From Fusobacteriaceae bacterium (GTDB taxonomy: Bacteria > Fusobacteriota > Fusobacteriia > Fusobacteriales > Fusobacteriaceae), in assembly GCA_900764925.1 (NCBI GenBank), contig CAAFPW010000115.1:1-9247 (forward strand): a stretch of 9,247 bases of DNA, written 5' to 3'. Below the pieces are notes generated by a model, which was not told where the DNA came from, did not search any database, and saw only the letters and a list, made by a program, of their open reading frames with translations. How positions within the stretch are numbered: position 1 is the first letter of the stretch; the number at the start of each line of letters is the position of its first letter. Made by a program: the position numbers and the translations under genes. Shown one piece after another: positions 1-6,632 of the stretch.

Positions 1-43
1 GAAAACTTTTACTTCCAATCGCTAGTGCTAACGCAATGCTCAT
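1..43 (-). CDS. Possible N-terminal fragment of an unidentified gene (runs off window)
   Basis: An ATG at 43-41 on the minus strand opens a frame that stays open to the window edge and reads MSIALALAIGSKSF, a hydrophobic start of the kind seen in membrane or exported proteins. The frame is also open upstream to a TAG near 76-78. An AAGGAG stands at 58-63 (minus strand), but 14 bases before the ATG, which is long for a ribosome binding site. The gene would lie about 135 bases downstream of citXG in the same direction. It uses GCG and GCA alanine codons more than the neighbouring genes do. Only 14 codons are visible, so no function can be given, and chance is a real alternative. Confidence 0.22.
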   Translation of the reverse strand, partial: MSIALALAIGSKSF

Positions 44-179
44 TACAGTAAAATTTTCTCCTTTTAATTTACCCGCTATCTAATTTAAAAGTGTAACCTA
101 TGGATTTGCGAAAATATATTTACTTAACTCTAATACTAAAGATATAGTCACGTAATCAATATTTCAATTTTTATAAAAG

Positions 180-1535
180 TTAGCTGATATAAAATAACTT
201 AGAAACTTTATAAAAGAAAATAGTCACAGCCAATAGGTCAGCACTTCCACCTGGGCTGATATTTTGTGCTATATAATCCTTTTCTAAGTTTTTAAAATGT
301 TCAAGCTCCATAGAAAAAGCTCCACCTCTTGAAAAGATGTCTCCCATCTCTTTTTGAATTTTTTCTAGCATCTTAAAATCATGGCGATAGACGATAGTAC
401 TATCCATCACTCTACTCATCAAATAGATAAGAGTATGAAGTGAAGATAGGTTTATATCTTGAGTTTTTTCAAAGACATTTGAGAAGATAGAAAGAGAACC
501 GCTGAAAATAATCTCCAATCCATTCTTTATCTCTCCTCTTATTCCTGTAAATCCCTGTTCAACAAACATTCTTTCTCCATGAGTTAGTTCTTTGGTTATA
601 TCAATATTTTCAAAATCTTTTAAAATATCTTTTGTCATCTCACAGATAATTTTTTGAATATCAGCAAAGGATTTTTTTTCATAGAGAGCTCTAGCAGTTG
701 TACCAACAGCTATTCCTAATAAAAATATCATACCCTTATGTGTATTGACATTTTTTGTAGCTATAAACATCTCTTTCTCAGTTTTTTTACCAATCTCTCT
801 GATTTTATTAAAAGCGATATCTAATGGAAGATATGAATACATCATACATGCCATTTCTTTAAATCCATTTTTTAAAACAAAGGAACTATTTAAAAATGTA
901 AAAAAATCCATATCTCTATGAGAACCAGAAGTTATAGGAGTCACAAGACCAAATCCTGGAAAACTAGATACTTCATATATCATCCCTTCTAAAGAGAGAT
1001 CAGAAAGTTTAGAAGAGACTAATTCTCTCTCTTTTAAAAATTTTTGGTATGAAATATATCTACGAGCAATCTCATCTTTTATCTCTTGGTGGGAGTGTTT
1101 CATACTTCTACCACACACAAAAGCTAAATCATCACACAGTAAGCACTTTCTTTTAGGAAGATTAAAATCACTACGAGATAGCCCCTTTCCATCTATGTCA
1201 TAGACATCTAAATCTACACATCTACCTAAGATATGATTCTCTTCAAAATATATTGTCAATCTTTTGATATCTAAAGCCTCTTGATCTATTATGAAAAGAT
1301 AGATTTTTCCCTCTAAATTTTCTAAAATCTCTTGATGAACAATTTTTTTCTCAAAAAGAAGTTCTATCTCCTCTGCTACAATATCAGTTATAGTTATTGG
1401 GATATTCTCCCATTTATTTTCTCCAGGATAGTTTGCTCTCACAGTGAGAAGAGGGAGTTTAAATTTATCTATTAATGAGCTTTGTAGTTCTACTCTCTTT
1501 TCTCTATCTTCTAAAAATCTATTTATATCAAACAT
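180..1535 (-). CDS. citXG: Bifunctional CitXG: holo-ACP synthase / triphosphoribosyl-dephospho-CoA synthase
   Basis: A 451-residue fusion that makes and installs the citrate lyase prosthetic group in the cytoplasm. The CitG half joins dephospho-CoA to ATP, releasing adenine, to give triphosphoribosyl-dephospho-CoA. The CitX half transfers the phosphoribosyl-dephospho-CoA to a serine of the acyl carrier subunit CitD. The CitX part (about residues 1-165) shows GRCVDLDVYD at 104-113, RKCLLC at 129-134 and CGRSMKHS at 141-148. The CitG part (about 175-451) shows PGFGLVT at 193-199, GSHRDMD at 204-210, a VNTHKGMIF segment near 265, THGE near 318, and PGGSADLLAVT close to the C terminus. Length fits the fused form; many bacteria keep citX and citG separate. 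The ATG lies 2 bp after the citC stop, and no Shine-Dalgarno sequence precedes it (CTCTCCTCATTAATT upstream), so translation probably depends on ribosomes finishing citC. No terminator is visible after its stop. Confidence 0.93.
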   Translation of the reverse strand: MFDINRFLEDREKRVELQSSLIDKFKLPLLTVRANYPGENKWENIPITITDIVAEEIELLFEKKIVHQEILENLEGKIYLFIIDQEALDIKRLTIYFEENHILGRCVDLDVYDIDGKGLSRSDFNLPKRKCLLCDDLAFVCGRSMKHSHQEIKDEIARRYISYQKFLKERELVSSKLSDLSLEGMIYEVSSFPGFGLVTPITSGSHRDMDFFTFLNSSFVLKNGFKEMACMMYSYLPLDIAFNKIREIGKKTEKEMFIATKNVNTHKGMIFLLGIAVGTTARALYEKKSFADIQKIICEMTKDILKDFENIDITKELTHGERMFVEQGFTGIRGEIKNGLEIIFSGSLSIFSNVFEKTQDINLSSLHTLIYLMSRVMDSTIVYRHDFKMLEKIQKEMGDIFSRGGAFSMELEHFKNLEKDYIAQNISPGGSADLLAVTIFFYKVSKLFYIS

Positions 1536-1537
1536 AA

Positions 1538-2572
1538 TTAATGAGGAGAGTTACTTGCTTTAAGTTTTTCTCCAATCTCCTTTCCCTGTGGACTGATTAA
1601 AAATTCATAAGTAGTAGGAGGAACAATTTTTTTAATCTCTTCATAATTTTCCTCTTTTAATAGTTCTCTTACCTTAGAAGCACTGACAGCTATATTTTCT
1701 ATCTCTTTTCTAGGAACTATTATGACCTCGATACCATATTGAGGTAAAATCTCTTTAAGAGCATTGTTATATAGATTTGTCACCTTGCAAAATGGTTCAT
1801 CTCCAACATATCTTCTATTGATGTTTAAAATTTTTCCAAATTGCTCTCCACAAACAGAGGCATCAAGTTTTGTATATTCAATTAAGGAATCATCCTCTTT
1901 TCTTAAAAAGTAGTTTGGAAATGTAGCAGATGAGATGATATACTCAGTTCCAGGTATTACCTTTACATTTTTAAGATGAGCAGTTCCCTTTTGTACAAGT
2001 TCATATCTAACTTTGAAAGGAAATGAAGATCTGTCCTCTTCTACAATAAAGACTAAAACCTCATCATTTTCATTAGCTACCTTTTCAATTAGATATTGAT
2101 GACCTAAAGTAAATGGATTACAGTTCATAACTATCATAGCTCTTTTTTTATTTGTATCTATATCATATTTTTTGATGATTTTTTCTAAGGTCTTCTTAAT
2201 ACTTTTATTTCCCATCTCCATAAGTATAACTTTATCTGTATGAGCTACCTCTTTGTATCCCATTCCTCTAAAAAGCTCTTTGTTGCTTAGTTTAGTAAAA
2301 ATTAAACTGTGAAAATATCCCTCATCAAACATTTTATTGATGAGATTAGTAAGAAGCTGAGTGGATAATCCTTCACCTTGATACTGATTATCAATAGCAA
2401 AACATTTTACTATATTTTTTCCTTTAGAAGCTGTGGCTACAACTTTAGCTCCCTCTCTTGCTACTATTGTATAATCTACTGAGCTATCATACTGTAATTC
2501 AAATCTCTTTAAAAATTCCTGTACCTCTTCAACCTCTTTTAGATTGCTGAAGTTAATTTTATCAATATTCAA
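1538..2572 (-). CDS. citC: [Citrate (pro-3S)-lyase] ligase CitC
   Basis: CitC activates citrate lyase by ATP-dependent acetylation of the prosthetic group on CitD (acetate + ATP + thiol form gives acetyl form + AMP + PPi). The 344-residue length is normal. An N-terminal GNAT-like domain (about 1-115) carries QYQGEG at 63-68 and FRGMGY at 101-106. The C-terminal nucleotidyltransferase domain carries CNPFTLGH at 151-158, with the GH of the HxGH-type ATP motif, an ISSATFPNYFLR segment, and VSASKVRELL, the counterpart of the ISSTxxR-type motif. The start is TTG at 2572-2570, preceded by AAAGGGGG with 8 bases between; no ATG lies near in frame. It sits 14 bp after the lipoprotein stop and 2 bp before citXG. 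The substrate enzyme genes citD, citE and citF are not visible here and must lie elsewhere if the pathway works. Confidence 0.94.
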   Translation of the reverse strand: MNIDKINFSNLKEVEEVQEFLKRFELQYDSSVDYTIVAREGAKVVATASKGKNIVKCFAIDNQYQGEGLSTQLLTNLINKMFDEGYFHSLIFTKLSNKELFRGMGYKEVAHTDKVILMEMGNKSIKKTLEKIIKKYDIDTNKKRAMIVMNCNPFTLGHQYLIEKVANENDEVLVFIVEEDRSSFPFKVRYELVQKGTAHLKNVKVIPGTEYIISSATFPNYFLRKEDDSLIEYTKLDASVCGEQFGKILNINRRYVGDEPFCKVTNLYNNALKEILPQYGIEVIIVPRKEIENIAVSASKVRELLKEENYEEIKKIVPPTTYEFLISPQGKEIGEKLKASNSPH

Positions 2573-2580
2573 GATATTGT

Positions 2581-2588
2581 CCCCCTTT
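2581..2588 (-). promoter_or_regulatory. Ribosome binding site that fixes the TTG start of citC
   Basis: On the minus strand AAAGGGGG is followed by 8 bases and then TTG. The site overlaps the stop codon of the upstream lipoprotein gene, which suggests coupled translation. It supports TTG rather than a later ATG as the citC start. Confidence 0.6.
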
Positions 2589-3180
2589 AATCTATAATCT
2601 CTCCAGAAGAGTTACTATTTTCAACAGGAGCACCTATTTGAATATCTCCTATTCTTTCTTTGATGTTATTTAATTTACCAGATATATCTCCTAAATAACT
2701 TGCAAAAACTTGTTTAGATACTTGAGTTATTCTCTCTCTATCAACAGCGAAAAGAGAATACACAGCAGAATCATTTTCCCAAGCACCCTTTTGAGTAGCA
2801 GATTTTAAAGCTAGGTCGATAGTATAATCAGAAAGGTCATTTAATACTGGAGATATTATTCCCTTTGAATAAGTATCTGTATTTAACATAAATGTATTGA
2901 AATTAATTTTAACCTCTTTTTTAATTTGCTCTTTTAATAGATCCTTAGCATTCTTGTTAGCTTTAGCTTGAGCAATTAGAGAACCACTCTTATCTATACT
3001 GGCATGTCCAACTGCAAATAATTCATTTTCAGGATTGATTTTTGTAGCAATTTGCTCTTGGAGTGCCACAGGTATAGTAGGATTTTTTTTAGGTAAGTTT
3101 TCATCAATAAATGTATTGATGGAAGTACAACCTGATAGGAAAAAAGAGAATATAGTAATAAAAAGTATAAATTTTTTCAT
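2587..3180 (-). CDS. LPP20-family lipoprotein
   Basis: A 197-residue predicted lipoprotein. Residues 1-17 form a signal peptide (MKK, then a run of Phe, Ile and Leu) ending in the lipobox LSGC with Cys18 as the lipidated residue, so signal peptidase II processing and membrane anchoring are expected; there is no Asp at +2 that would argue for inner-membrane retention. The body has the FAVGHASIDKSG segment followed by an alanine-rich helix (IAQAKANKNAKDLL), which resembles the LPP20 family (named from the Helicobacter pylori lipoprotein; molecular role unknown). The C-terminal half has alternating hydrophobic segments and a final SNSSGE tail. GGAGGGAG at 3194-3187 precedes the ATG by 6 bases. 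It leads the operon with citC and citXG; I know of no functional link between this family and citrate lyase, so co-transcription may be incidental. The family call rests on motif resemblance only. Confidence 0.75.
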   Translation of the reverse strand: MKKFILFITIFSFFLSGCTSINTFIDENLPKKNPTIPVALQEQIATKINPENELFAVGHASIDKSGSLIAQAKANKNAKDLLKEQIKKEVKINFNTFMLNTDTYSKGIISPVLNDLSDYTIDLALKSATQKGAWENDSAVYSLFAVDRERITQVSKQVFASYLGDISGKLNNIKERIGDIQIGAPVENSNSSGEIID

Positions 3181-3219
3181 AAAAAGCTCCCTCCATAAAA
3201 ATTTTTTAAATTTTTTTAA

Positions 3220-3233
3220 AATACAACTGTATT
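3220..3233. promoter_or_regulatory. Small dyad AATACA-AC-TGTATT, possible operator
   Basis: Positions 3220-3225 (AATACA) and 3228-3233 (TGTATT) are perfect inverted copies around two bases. The dyad lies about 40 bp ahead of the lipoprotein start, in its likely leader and next to a TATAGAAT sequence on the minus strand. Short A/T-rich dyads arise by chance, so this is only a candidate binding site. Confidence 0.25.
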
Positions 3234-3247
3234 CTATAAAGCCCCAA

Positions 3248-3276
3248 TTTATAACAGTTTAGTGACAGTTTCATAA
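3248..3276 (-). promoter_or_regulatory. Possible leftward promoter for lipoprotein-citC-citXG
   Basis: On the minus strand TTATGA (3276-3271), a 17-base spacer and TATAAA (3253-3248) form a sigma70-like pair with a good -10 and a weak -35. Transcription would start near 3241, about 60 bases ahead of the lipoprotein ATG. Two ACAGTTT copies (plus strand) fill the spacer. Confidence 0.4.
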
Positions 3277-3290
3277 TTTTATTTTATAAT
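3262..3290 (+). promoter_or_regulatory. Promoter of the accDA-pfkA operon
   Basis: GTGACA (3262-3267), a 17-base spacer and a perfect TATAAT (3285-3290) match the housekeeping sigma consensus closely (5 of 6 and 6 of 6). The expected start is near 3297, giving a leader of about 83 bases before accD. Its -35 box lies inside the spacer of the likely leftward promoter, so the two may compete. Only sequence resemblance supports it. Confidence 0.65.
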
Positions 3291-3367
3291 ATTAATGAAC
3301 TAAAAGCAAATATTTATTGAAATAATTGAAAAAATCCTATAAAATTAATTATTGGAGAAAGAAATAT

Positions 3368-3374
3368 GAGGAGG
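3368..3374 (+). promoter_or_regulatory. Ribosome binding site that sets the accD start
   Basis: GAGGAGG lies 5 bases before ATG 3380. The longer frame would begin at TTG 3326 with no comparable site and would add 18 lysine- and tyrosine-rich residues unlike an AccD N terminus, so the 3380 start is preferred. Confidence 0.75.
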
Positions 3375-3379
3375 CAAAG

Positions 3380-4276
3380 ATGGGATTTTTTTCTTTAAGT
3401 AAAAAAAATTTTTCTTTAAATAGTAGAAAAAAATATGTTACATTGACAATAGAGAACAAAGAAGAGGAAAAGCAACAAGAGAGCAAACACATAGATAATA
3501 ATCCAACGGGGCTATGGTCAAAATGTCCAGAGTGTCAAGAGATACTATACAAGGAGGATATTGAGAAAAATCTAAAAAAATGTCCTAAGTGTGATTATTA
3601 TTTTAAGATGACAGCAAGAGAGAGAATAGAGTTATTAATAGATAAAGACAGTTTTGTAGAAGAGGACGCAAACCTATTTTCACAAAACCCATTAAATTTC
3701 CCACAATATGAGGAGAAGAATAAAAAAGCTCAAGAGGATTGCAATATGAATGAGGGAGTAATCTCTGGTGTAGGAAATATAAATGGTATAAAGGTAAGTA
3801 TAGCTGCTATGGATTTTAACTTCATGGGTGGAAGTATGGGATCTGTAGTTGGAGAAAAGATAACAAGAGCTATGGAGAGAGGACTTCAAGAGAAGATACC
3901 AGTAATAGTTGTATGTACTTCTGGAGGAGCTAGAATGCATGAAGGATTATTCTCACTTATGCAAATGACTAAAACTTCAGCAGCAGCAGAGAAGTTAAGA
4001 CAGGCTGGAATACCTTACATAGCTATTCCTGTAAATCCTACAACAGGTGGAGTTACTGCTTCATTTGCTATGTTAGGAGATATAATTGTAAGTGAACCTA
4101 AGGCTACAATTGGATTTGCTGGTAGAAGAGTTATAGAGCAAACAATAAAACAAAAACTTCCTGATGAGTTTCAAACAAGTGAATTTTTATTGAAATGTGG
4201 AATGGTAGATGTGATTACAAAAAGGGAAGATATGAAGGAGACACTATATACTATTCTTAGTAATTTAGTTGGATAG
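3380..4276 (+). CDS. accD: Acetyl-CoA carboxylase carboxyltransferase subunit beta
   Basis: AccD pairs with AccA as an alpha2-beta2 carboxyltransferase that moves the carboxyl group from carboxybiotin on AccB to acetyl-CoA, giving malonyl-CoA for fatty acid synthesis. The 298-residue product has the AccD zinc ribbon: Cys49, Cys52, Cys68 and Cys71 in CPEC and CPKC pairs. The crotonase-like core follows, with MDFNFMGGSMGSVVGEKI, the CTSGGARMHEG segment, NPTTGGVTASFAMLGD and GFAGRRVIEQT. The zinc ribbon starts unusually late: about 45 residues come first, including a Glu/Lys/Gln-rich stretch (about 25-36) that looks unstructured. accA follows after 15 bp. accB and accC are not in this window, so the biotin carboxylase half is encoded elsewhere. 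Divergent from the lipoprotein-cit operon. Confidence 0.95.
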   Translation: MGFFSLSKKNFSLNSRKKYVTLTIENKEEEKQQESKHIDNNPTGLWSKCPECQEILYKEDIEKNLKKCPKCDYYFKMTARERIELLIDKDSFVEEDANLFSQNPLNFPQYEEKNKKAQEDCNMNEGVISGVGNINGIKVSIAAMDFNFMGGSMGSVVGEKITRAMERGLQEKIPVIVVCTSGGARMHEGLFSLMQMTKTSAAAEKLRQAGIPYIAIPVNPTTGGVTASFAMLGDIIVSEPKATIGFAGRRVIEQTIKQKLPDEFQTSEFLLKCGMVDVITKREDMKETLYTILSNLVG

Positions 4277-4291
4277 TATCAGGAGGGTAAA

Positions 4292-5242
4292 ATGGAATTT
4301 GAAAAAGAGATTTTAGAATTAGAGAAAAAGATAGCTGATTTAAAAAAATTCTCTGAAGAAAAGGGGATAGATTTAAAAGATCAAATAGATAAATTAGAAA
4401 AAGTTTATGAGGAGAAATTAAAAGAGAAATACAAAAATCTAAGTTCTTGGGATAAAGTTTTTGTATCAAGACATCCAGAGAGACCATATACACTAGATTA
4501 TATAGAGAATATGACAACTGATTTTATAGAGCTTCATGGGGATAGATTATGTGGAGATGACCCAGCTATAGTTGGTGGACTTTGTAAAATAGATGGGAAA
4601 AAAGTTATGATAATAGGACATCAAAAGGGAAGAACAGTAGATGAAAAACTGTACAGAAACTTTGGTATGCCTAACCCTGAAGGATATAGAAAGGCTTTAA
4701 GACTTTATAAGATGGCAGAGAGATTTAATATCCCGATAGTTTGTTTGATTGACACTCCAGGAGCATATCCAGGAATGGAAGCTGAAGAGCGTGGACAAGG
4801 TGAGGCAATAGCTAGAAACCTTATGGAGATGTCTGGAATAAAGGTGCCTATCATATCAATAGTAATAGGAGAAGGAGGAAGTGGAGGAGCTCTTGCTCTA
4901 AGTGTGGCTGATAAGATCTATATGTTAGAGAACTCAGTGTACTCTGTAATCTCTCCAGAAGGTTGTGCGGCAATATTATATAAAGATGCTTCAAAAGCCC
5001 CACAAGCAGCAGAAAATTTAAAGATTTCTGCACAAAGTTTGTATGAATTAGGAATAATTGATGGTATAATAGAAGAACCAGTAGGGGGAGCTCATAGAGA
5101 TCATAAATGTATAGCTCTTAACCTAAAAAATATCATTTTATCATCATTTTTTGAATTGGAAAAAATATCAGTAGAAGAACTAGTAGAAAATAGGTATAAT
5201 AAGTATAGGAAAATAGGTTCTTTTATTGTAAATGAGAATTAA
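4292..5242 (+). CDS. accA: Acetyl-CoA carboxylase carboxyltransferase subunit alpha
   Basis: AccA is the partner of AccD in the carboxyltransferase that forms malonyl-CoA from acetyl-CoA and carboxybiotin. The 316-residue length is standard. An N-terminal charged coiled-coil-like helix (about 1-48, Glu/Lys-rich) leads into the SRHPERPYTLDYI segment and the crotonase-fold core, with HGDRLCGDDPAIVGG, GMPNPEGYRKALRL, IDTPGAYPGMEAEERGQGEA, GEGGSGGALAL and the SPEGCAAILYKDA segment, all typical of AccA. AGGAGG at 4281-4286 precedes the ATG by 5 bases. It is 15 bp after accD and 13 bp before pfkA, as expected for one transcript and a fixed AccD:AccA ratio. No missing key residue was seen. Confidence 0.96.
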   Translation: MEFEKEILELEKKIADLKKFSEEKGIDLKDQIDKLEKVYEEKLKEKYKNLSSWDKVFVSRHPERPYTLDYIENMTTDFIELHGDRLCGDDPAIVGGLCKIDGKKVMIIGHQKGRTVDEKLYRNFGMPNPEGYRKALRLYKMAERFNIPIVCLIDTPGAYPGMEAEERGQGEAIARNLMEMSGIKVPIISIVIGEGGSGGALALSVADKIYMLENSVYSVISPEGCAAILYKDASKAPQAAENLKISAQSLYELGIIDGIIEEPVGGAHRDHKCIALNLKNIILSSFFELEKISVEELVENRYNKYRKIGSFIVNEN

Positions 5243-5248
5243 AGGAGA
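5241..5248 (+). promoter_or_regulatory. Ribosome binding site that sets the pfkA start
   Basis: AAAGGAGA overlaps the accA stop codon and stands 7 bases before ATG 5256. The earlier in-frame ATG at 5232 lies inside accA without a site of its own and would add MRIKGELL ahead of the normal PfkA N terminus. Confidence 0.75.
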
Positions 5249-5255
5249 GTTATTG

Positions 5256-6224
5256 ATGGAAAAGAAAATAGCAATTTTAACAAGTGGAGGAGATGCTCCA
5301 GGAATGAACGCTGCTATTAGAGCAGCAGCTAAAACAGCTATGGCTAAAGGAATGAAAGTATATGGTATCCAAAGAGGATATTTAGGAATGTTAAATGATG
5401 AGATATTTCCAATGGATGGAGGATATGTATCTGGTATAATTGATAGAGGAGGGACTCGTCTACTTACAGCTAGATGTTTAGAATTCAAAGATCCTAAATT
5501 CAGAGCAATAGCAGCTCAAAACCTTAAAAAAAGAGGAATAGAAGGATTGGTAGTAATAGGTGGAGATGGATCTTACCGTGGAGCTGATCTACTATCTAAA
5601 GAGCATGGAATAAAAGTAATTGGAATTCCTGGAACAATAGACAACGATATAAAAGGAACAGACTTTACATTAGGATTTGATACTTGTTTAAATACAATAT
5701 TAGACGCTATCTCAAAAATAAGAGATACAGCTACATCTCATGAGAGAACTATCTTAGTAGAAGTAATGGGAAGACATGCTGGAGACCTAGCTTTACAAGC
5801 TTGTTTAGCTGGTGGAGGAGATGGACTTTTAATACCTGAGATGGAAAATCCAATTGAACTATTAGCTTTCCAAATAAAAGAGAGAAGAAAACAAGGTAAA
5901 TTACATGATATAGTTTTAGTAGCTGAAGGTGTAGGAAAAGTACAAGATGTAGAAGCTGCACTAAAAGAAAAAATAACTACTGAAGTAAGAAGCGTAGTAT
6001 TAGGACACGTTCAAAGAGGAGGAACTCCATCTGGATTCGATAGAGTTTTAGCTACAAGAATGGGAGCTAAGGCAATAGAGTTATTAGAAAATGGAGAAGG
6101 TGGAGTAATGGTTGGAATAGAAAATAACCAAATTATAACTCATCCTATCTCTTATGCTTGGGATGGAGAGAGAAACTATGACTTCAGACCTGATTATGAT
6201 TTAGCTCTTCTTTTAGCAAAATAA
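5256..6224 (+). CDS. pfkA: ATP-dependent 6-phosphofructokinase
   Basis: PfkA phosphorylates fructose 6-phosphate to fructose 1,6-bisphosphate with ATP, the committing step of glycolysis, usually as an allosteric homotetramer. The 322-residue product has the expected length. Seen in order: the nucleotide loop SGGDAPGMNAAIR at 10-22, GYLGML at 41-46, RGGT near 64-67, GGDGS at 102-106, the catalytic TIDND at 127-131 (Asp129 as base), and EVMGRHAGDLAL at 169-180. Glycine in GGDGS together with PGTIDND indicates the ATP-using type; pyrophosphate enzymes typically have GGDDS and PKTIDND. A C-terminal GHVQRGGTPS segment supplies the substrate-binding Arg. It follows accA after 13 bp. The order accD-accA-pfkA is also found in Firmicutes, where pyk often comes next; here a different gene takes that place. 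Confidence 0.96.
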   Translation: MEKKIAILTSGGDAPGMNAAIRAAAKTAMAKGMKVYGIQRGYLGMLNDEIFPMDGGYVSGIIDRGGTRLLTARCLEFKDPKFRAIAAQNLKKRGIEGLVVIGGDGSYRGADLLSKEHGIKVIGIPGTIDNDIKGTDFTLGFDTCLNTILDAISKIRDTATSHERTILVEVMGRHAGDLALQACLAGGGDGLLIPEMENPIELLAFQIKERRKQGKLHDIVLVAEGVGKVQDVEAALKEKITTEVRSVVLGHVQRGGTPSGFDRVLATRMGAKAIELLENGEGGVMVGIENNQIITHPISYAWDGERNYDFRPDYDLALLLAK

Positions 6225-6244
6225 TAACCAAAGGAGGACTTAAT

Positions 6245-6550
6245 ATGGTAGATAACGTATTAGAGTTAGTAAGAAAAGAGAGAAGAAAAAATAAGATAAA
6301 AAGAGAAATCGAAGATAACGATAAAAAAATCAGAGATAACAGAAAAAGAGTAGAGTTATTAACTAACTTAAAAGAGTACTTAAAACCTCATATGACATAT
6401 GATGAGTTTGTTGATATACTAGAAAATATGCAATCTGACTATGAAGATAGAGTAGATGACTACATCATCAAAAATGCTGAGTTAGGAAAAGAGAGAAGAG
6501 ATATTAATAAATCTCTAAAAGAGATAAAGAAAGCTCTTAAAGAAGGATAA
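6245..6550 (+). CDS. Highly charged helical protein of unknown function
   Basis: A 101-residue protein that I do not recognise. About half of its residues are Lys, Arg, Glu or Asp, there is no Cys or Trp, and only one Pro (in LKPHMTYDEF, about 46-55) interrupts the sequence. It looks like two long amphipathic helices (about 3-45 and 52-99) around a short turn, which suggests a coiled-coil hairpin. No signal peptide or membrane segment is present, so it is probably cytoplasmic. AAGGAGG at 6231-6237 precedes the ATG by 7 bases, a strong site. It is the last gene of the accDA-pfkA unit, 20 bp after pfkA and followed by the terminator. Codon use (AGA, TTA, GAT, AAA) matches its neighbours, which supports a real native gene. 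A link to Pfk or Acc regulation is only a guess from position. Confidence 0.8.
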   Translation: MVDNVLELVRKERRKNKIKREIEDNDKKIRDNRKRVELLTNLKEYLKPHMTYDEFVDILENMQSDYEDRVDDYIIKNAELGKERRDINKSLKEIKKALKEG

Positions 6551-6570
6551 TAAAAAATAGATATAAAGAG

Positions 6571-6617
6571 TTACACCTGAAATCTTAGTAAATTTAAGAT
6601 AGAGGGTGTAATTTTTT
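6571..6617 (+). terminator. Rho-independent terminator of the accDA-pfkA operon
   Basis: TTACACC (6571-6577) pairs with GGTGTAA (6605-6611), and an inner ATCTTA (6582-6587) pairs with TAAGAT (6595-6600), followed by six T at 6612-6617. The two stems are separated by a small internal loop. It begins 20 bases after the stop of the 101-residue gene. Confidence 0.85.
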
Positions 6618-6632
6618 ATTATTAAAAACACT

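Noticed and set aside
1..21. Plus-strand frame 1 reads ENFYFQS, close to the TEV protease site ENLYFQS used in engineered constructs.
   Set aside because: The residue after N differs (F, not L), a stop follows within 50 bases, and nothing else looks engineered; chance is the simplest reading.
3035..3262. A 75-codon plus-strand open frame opposite the lipoprotein N terminus.
   Set aside because: It is antisense to a clear lipoprotein signal peptide and runs through the promoter region; no ribosome binding site.
5180..5488. A 102-codon minus-strand open frame over the accA-pfkA junction.
   Set aside because: It is antisense to conserved coding sequence, and its content mirrors the Gly- and Ala-rich PfkA N terminus.
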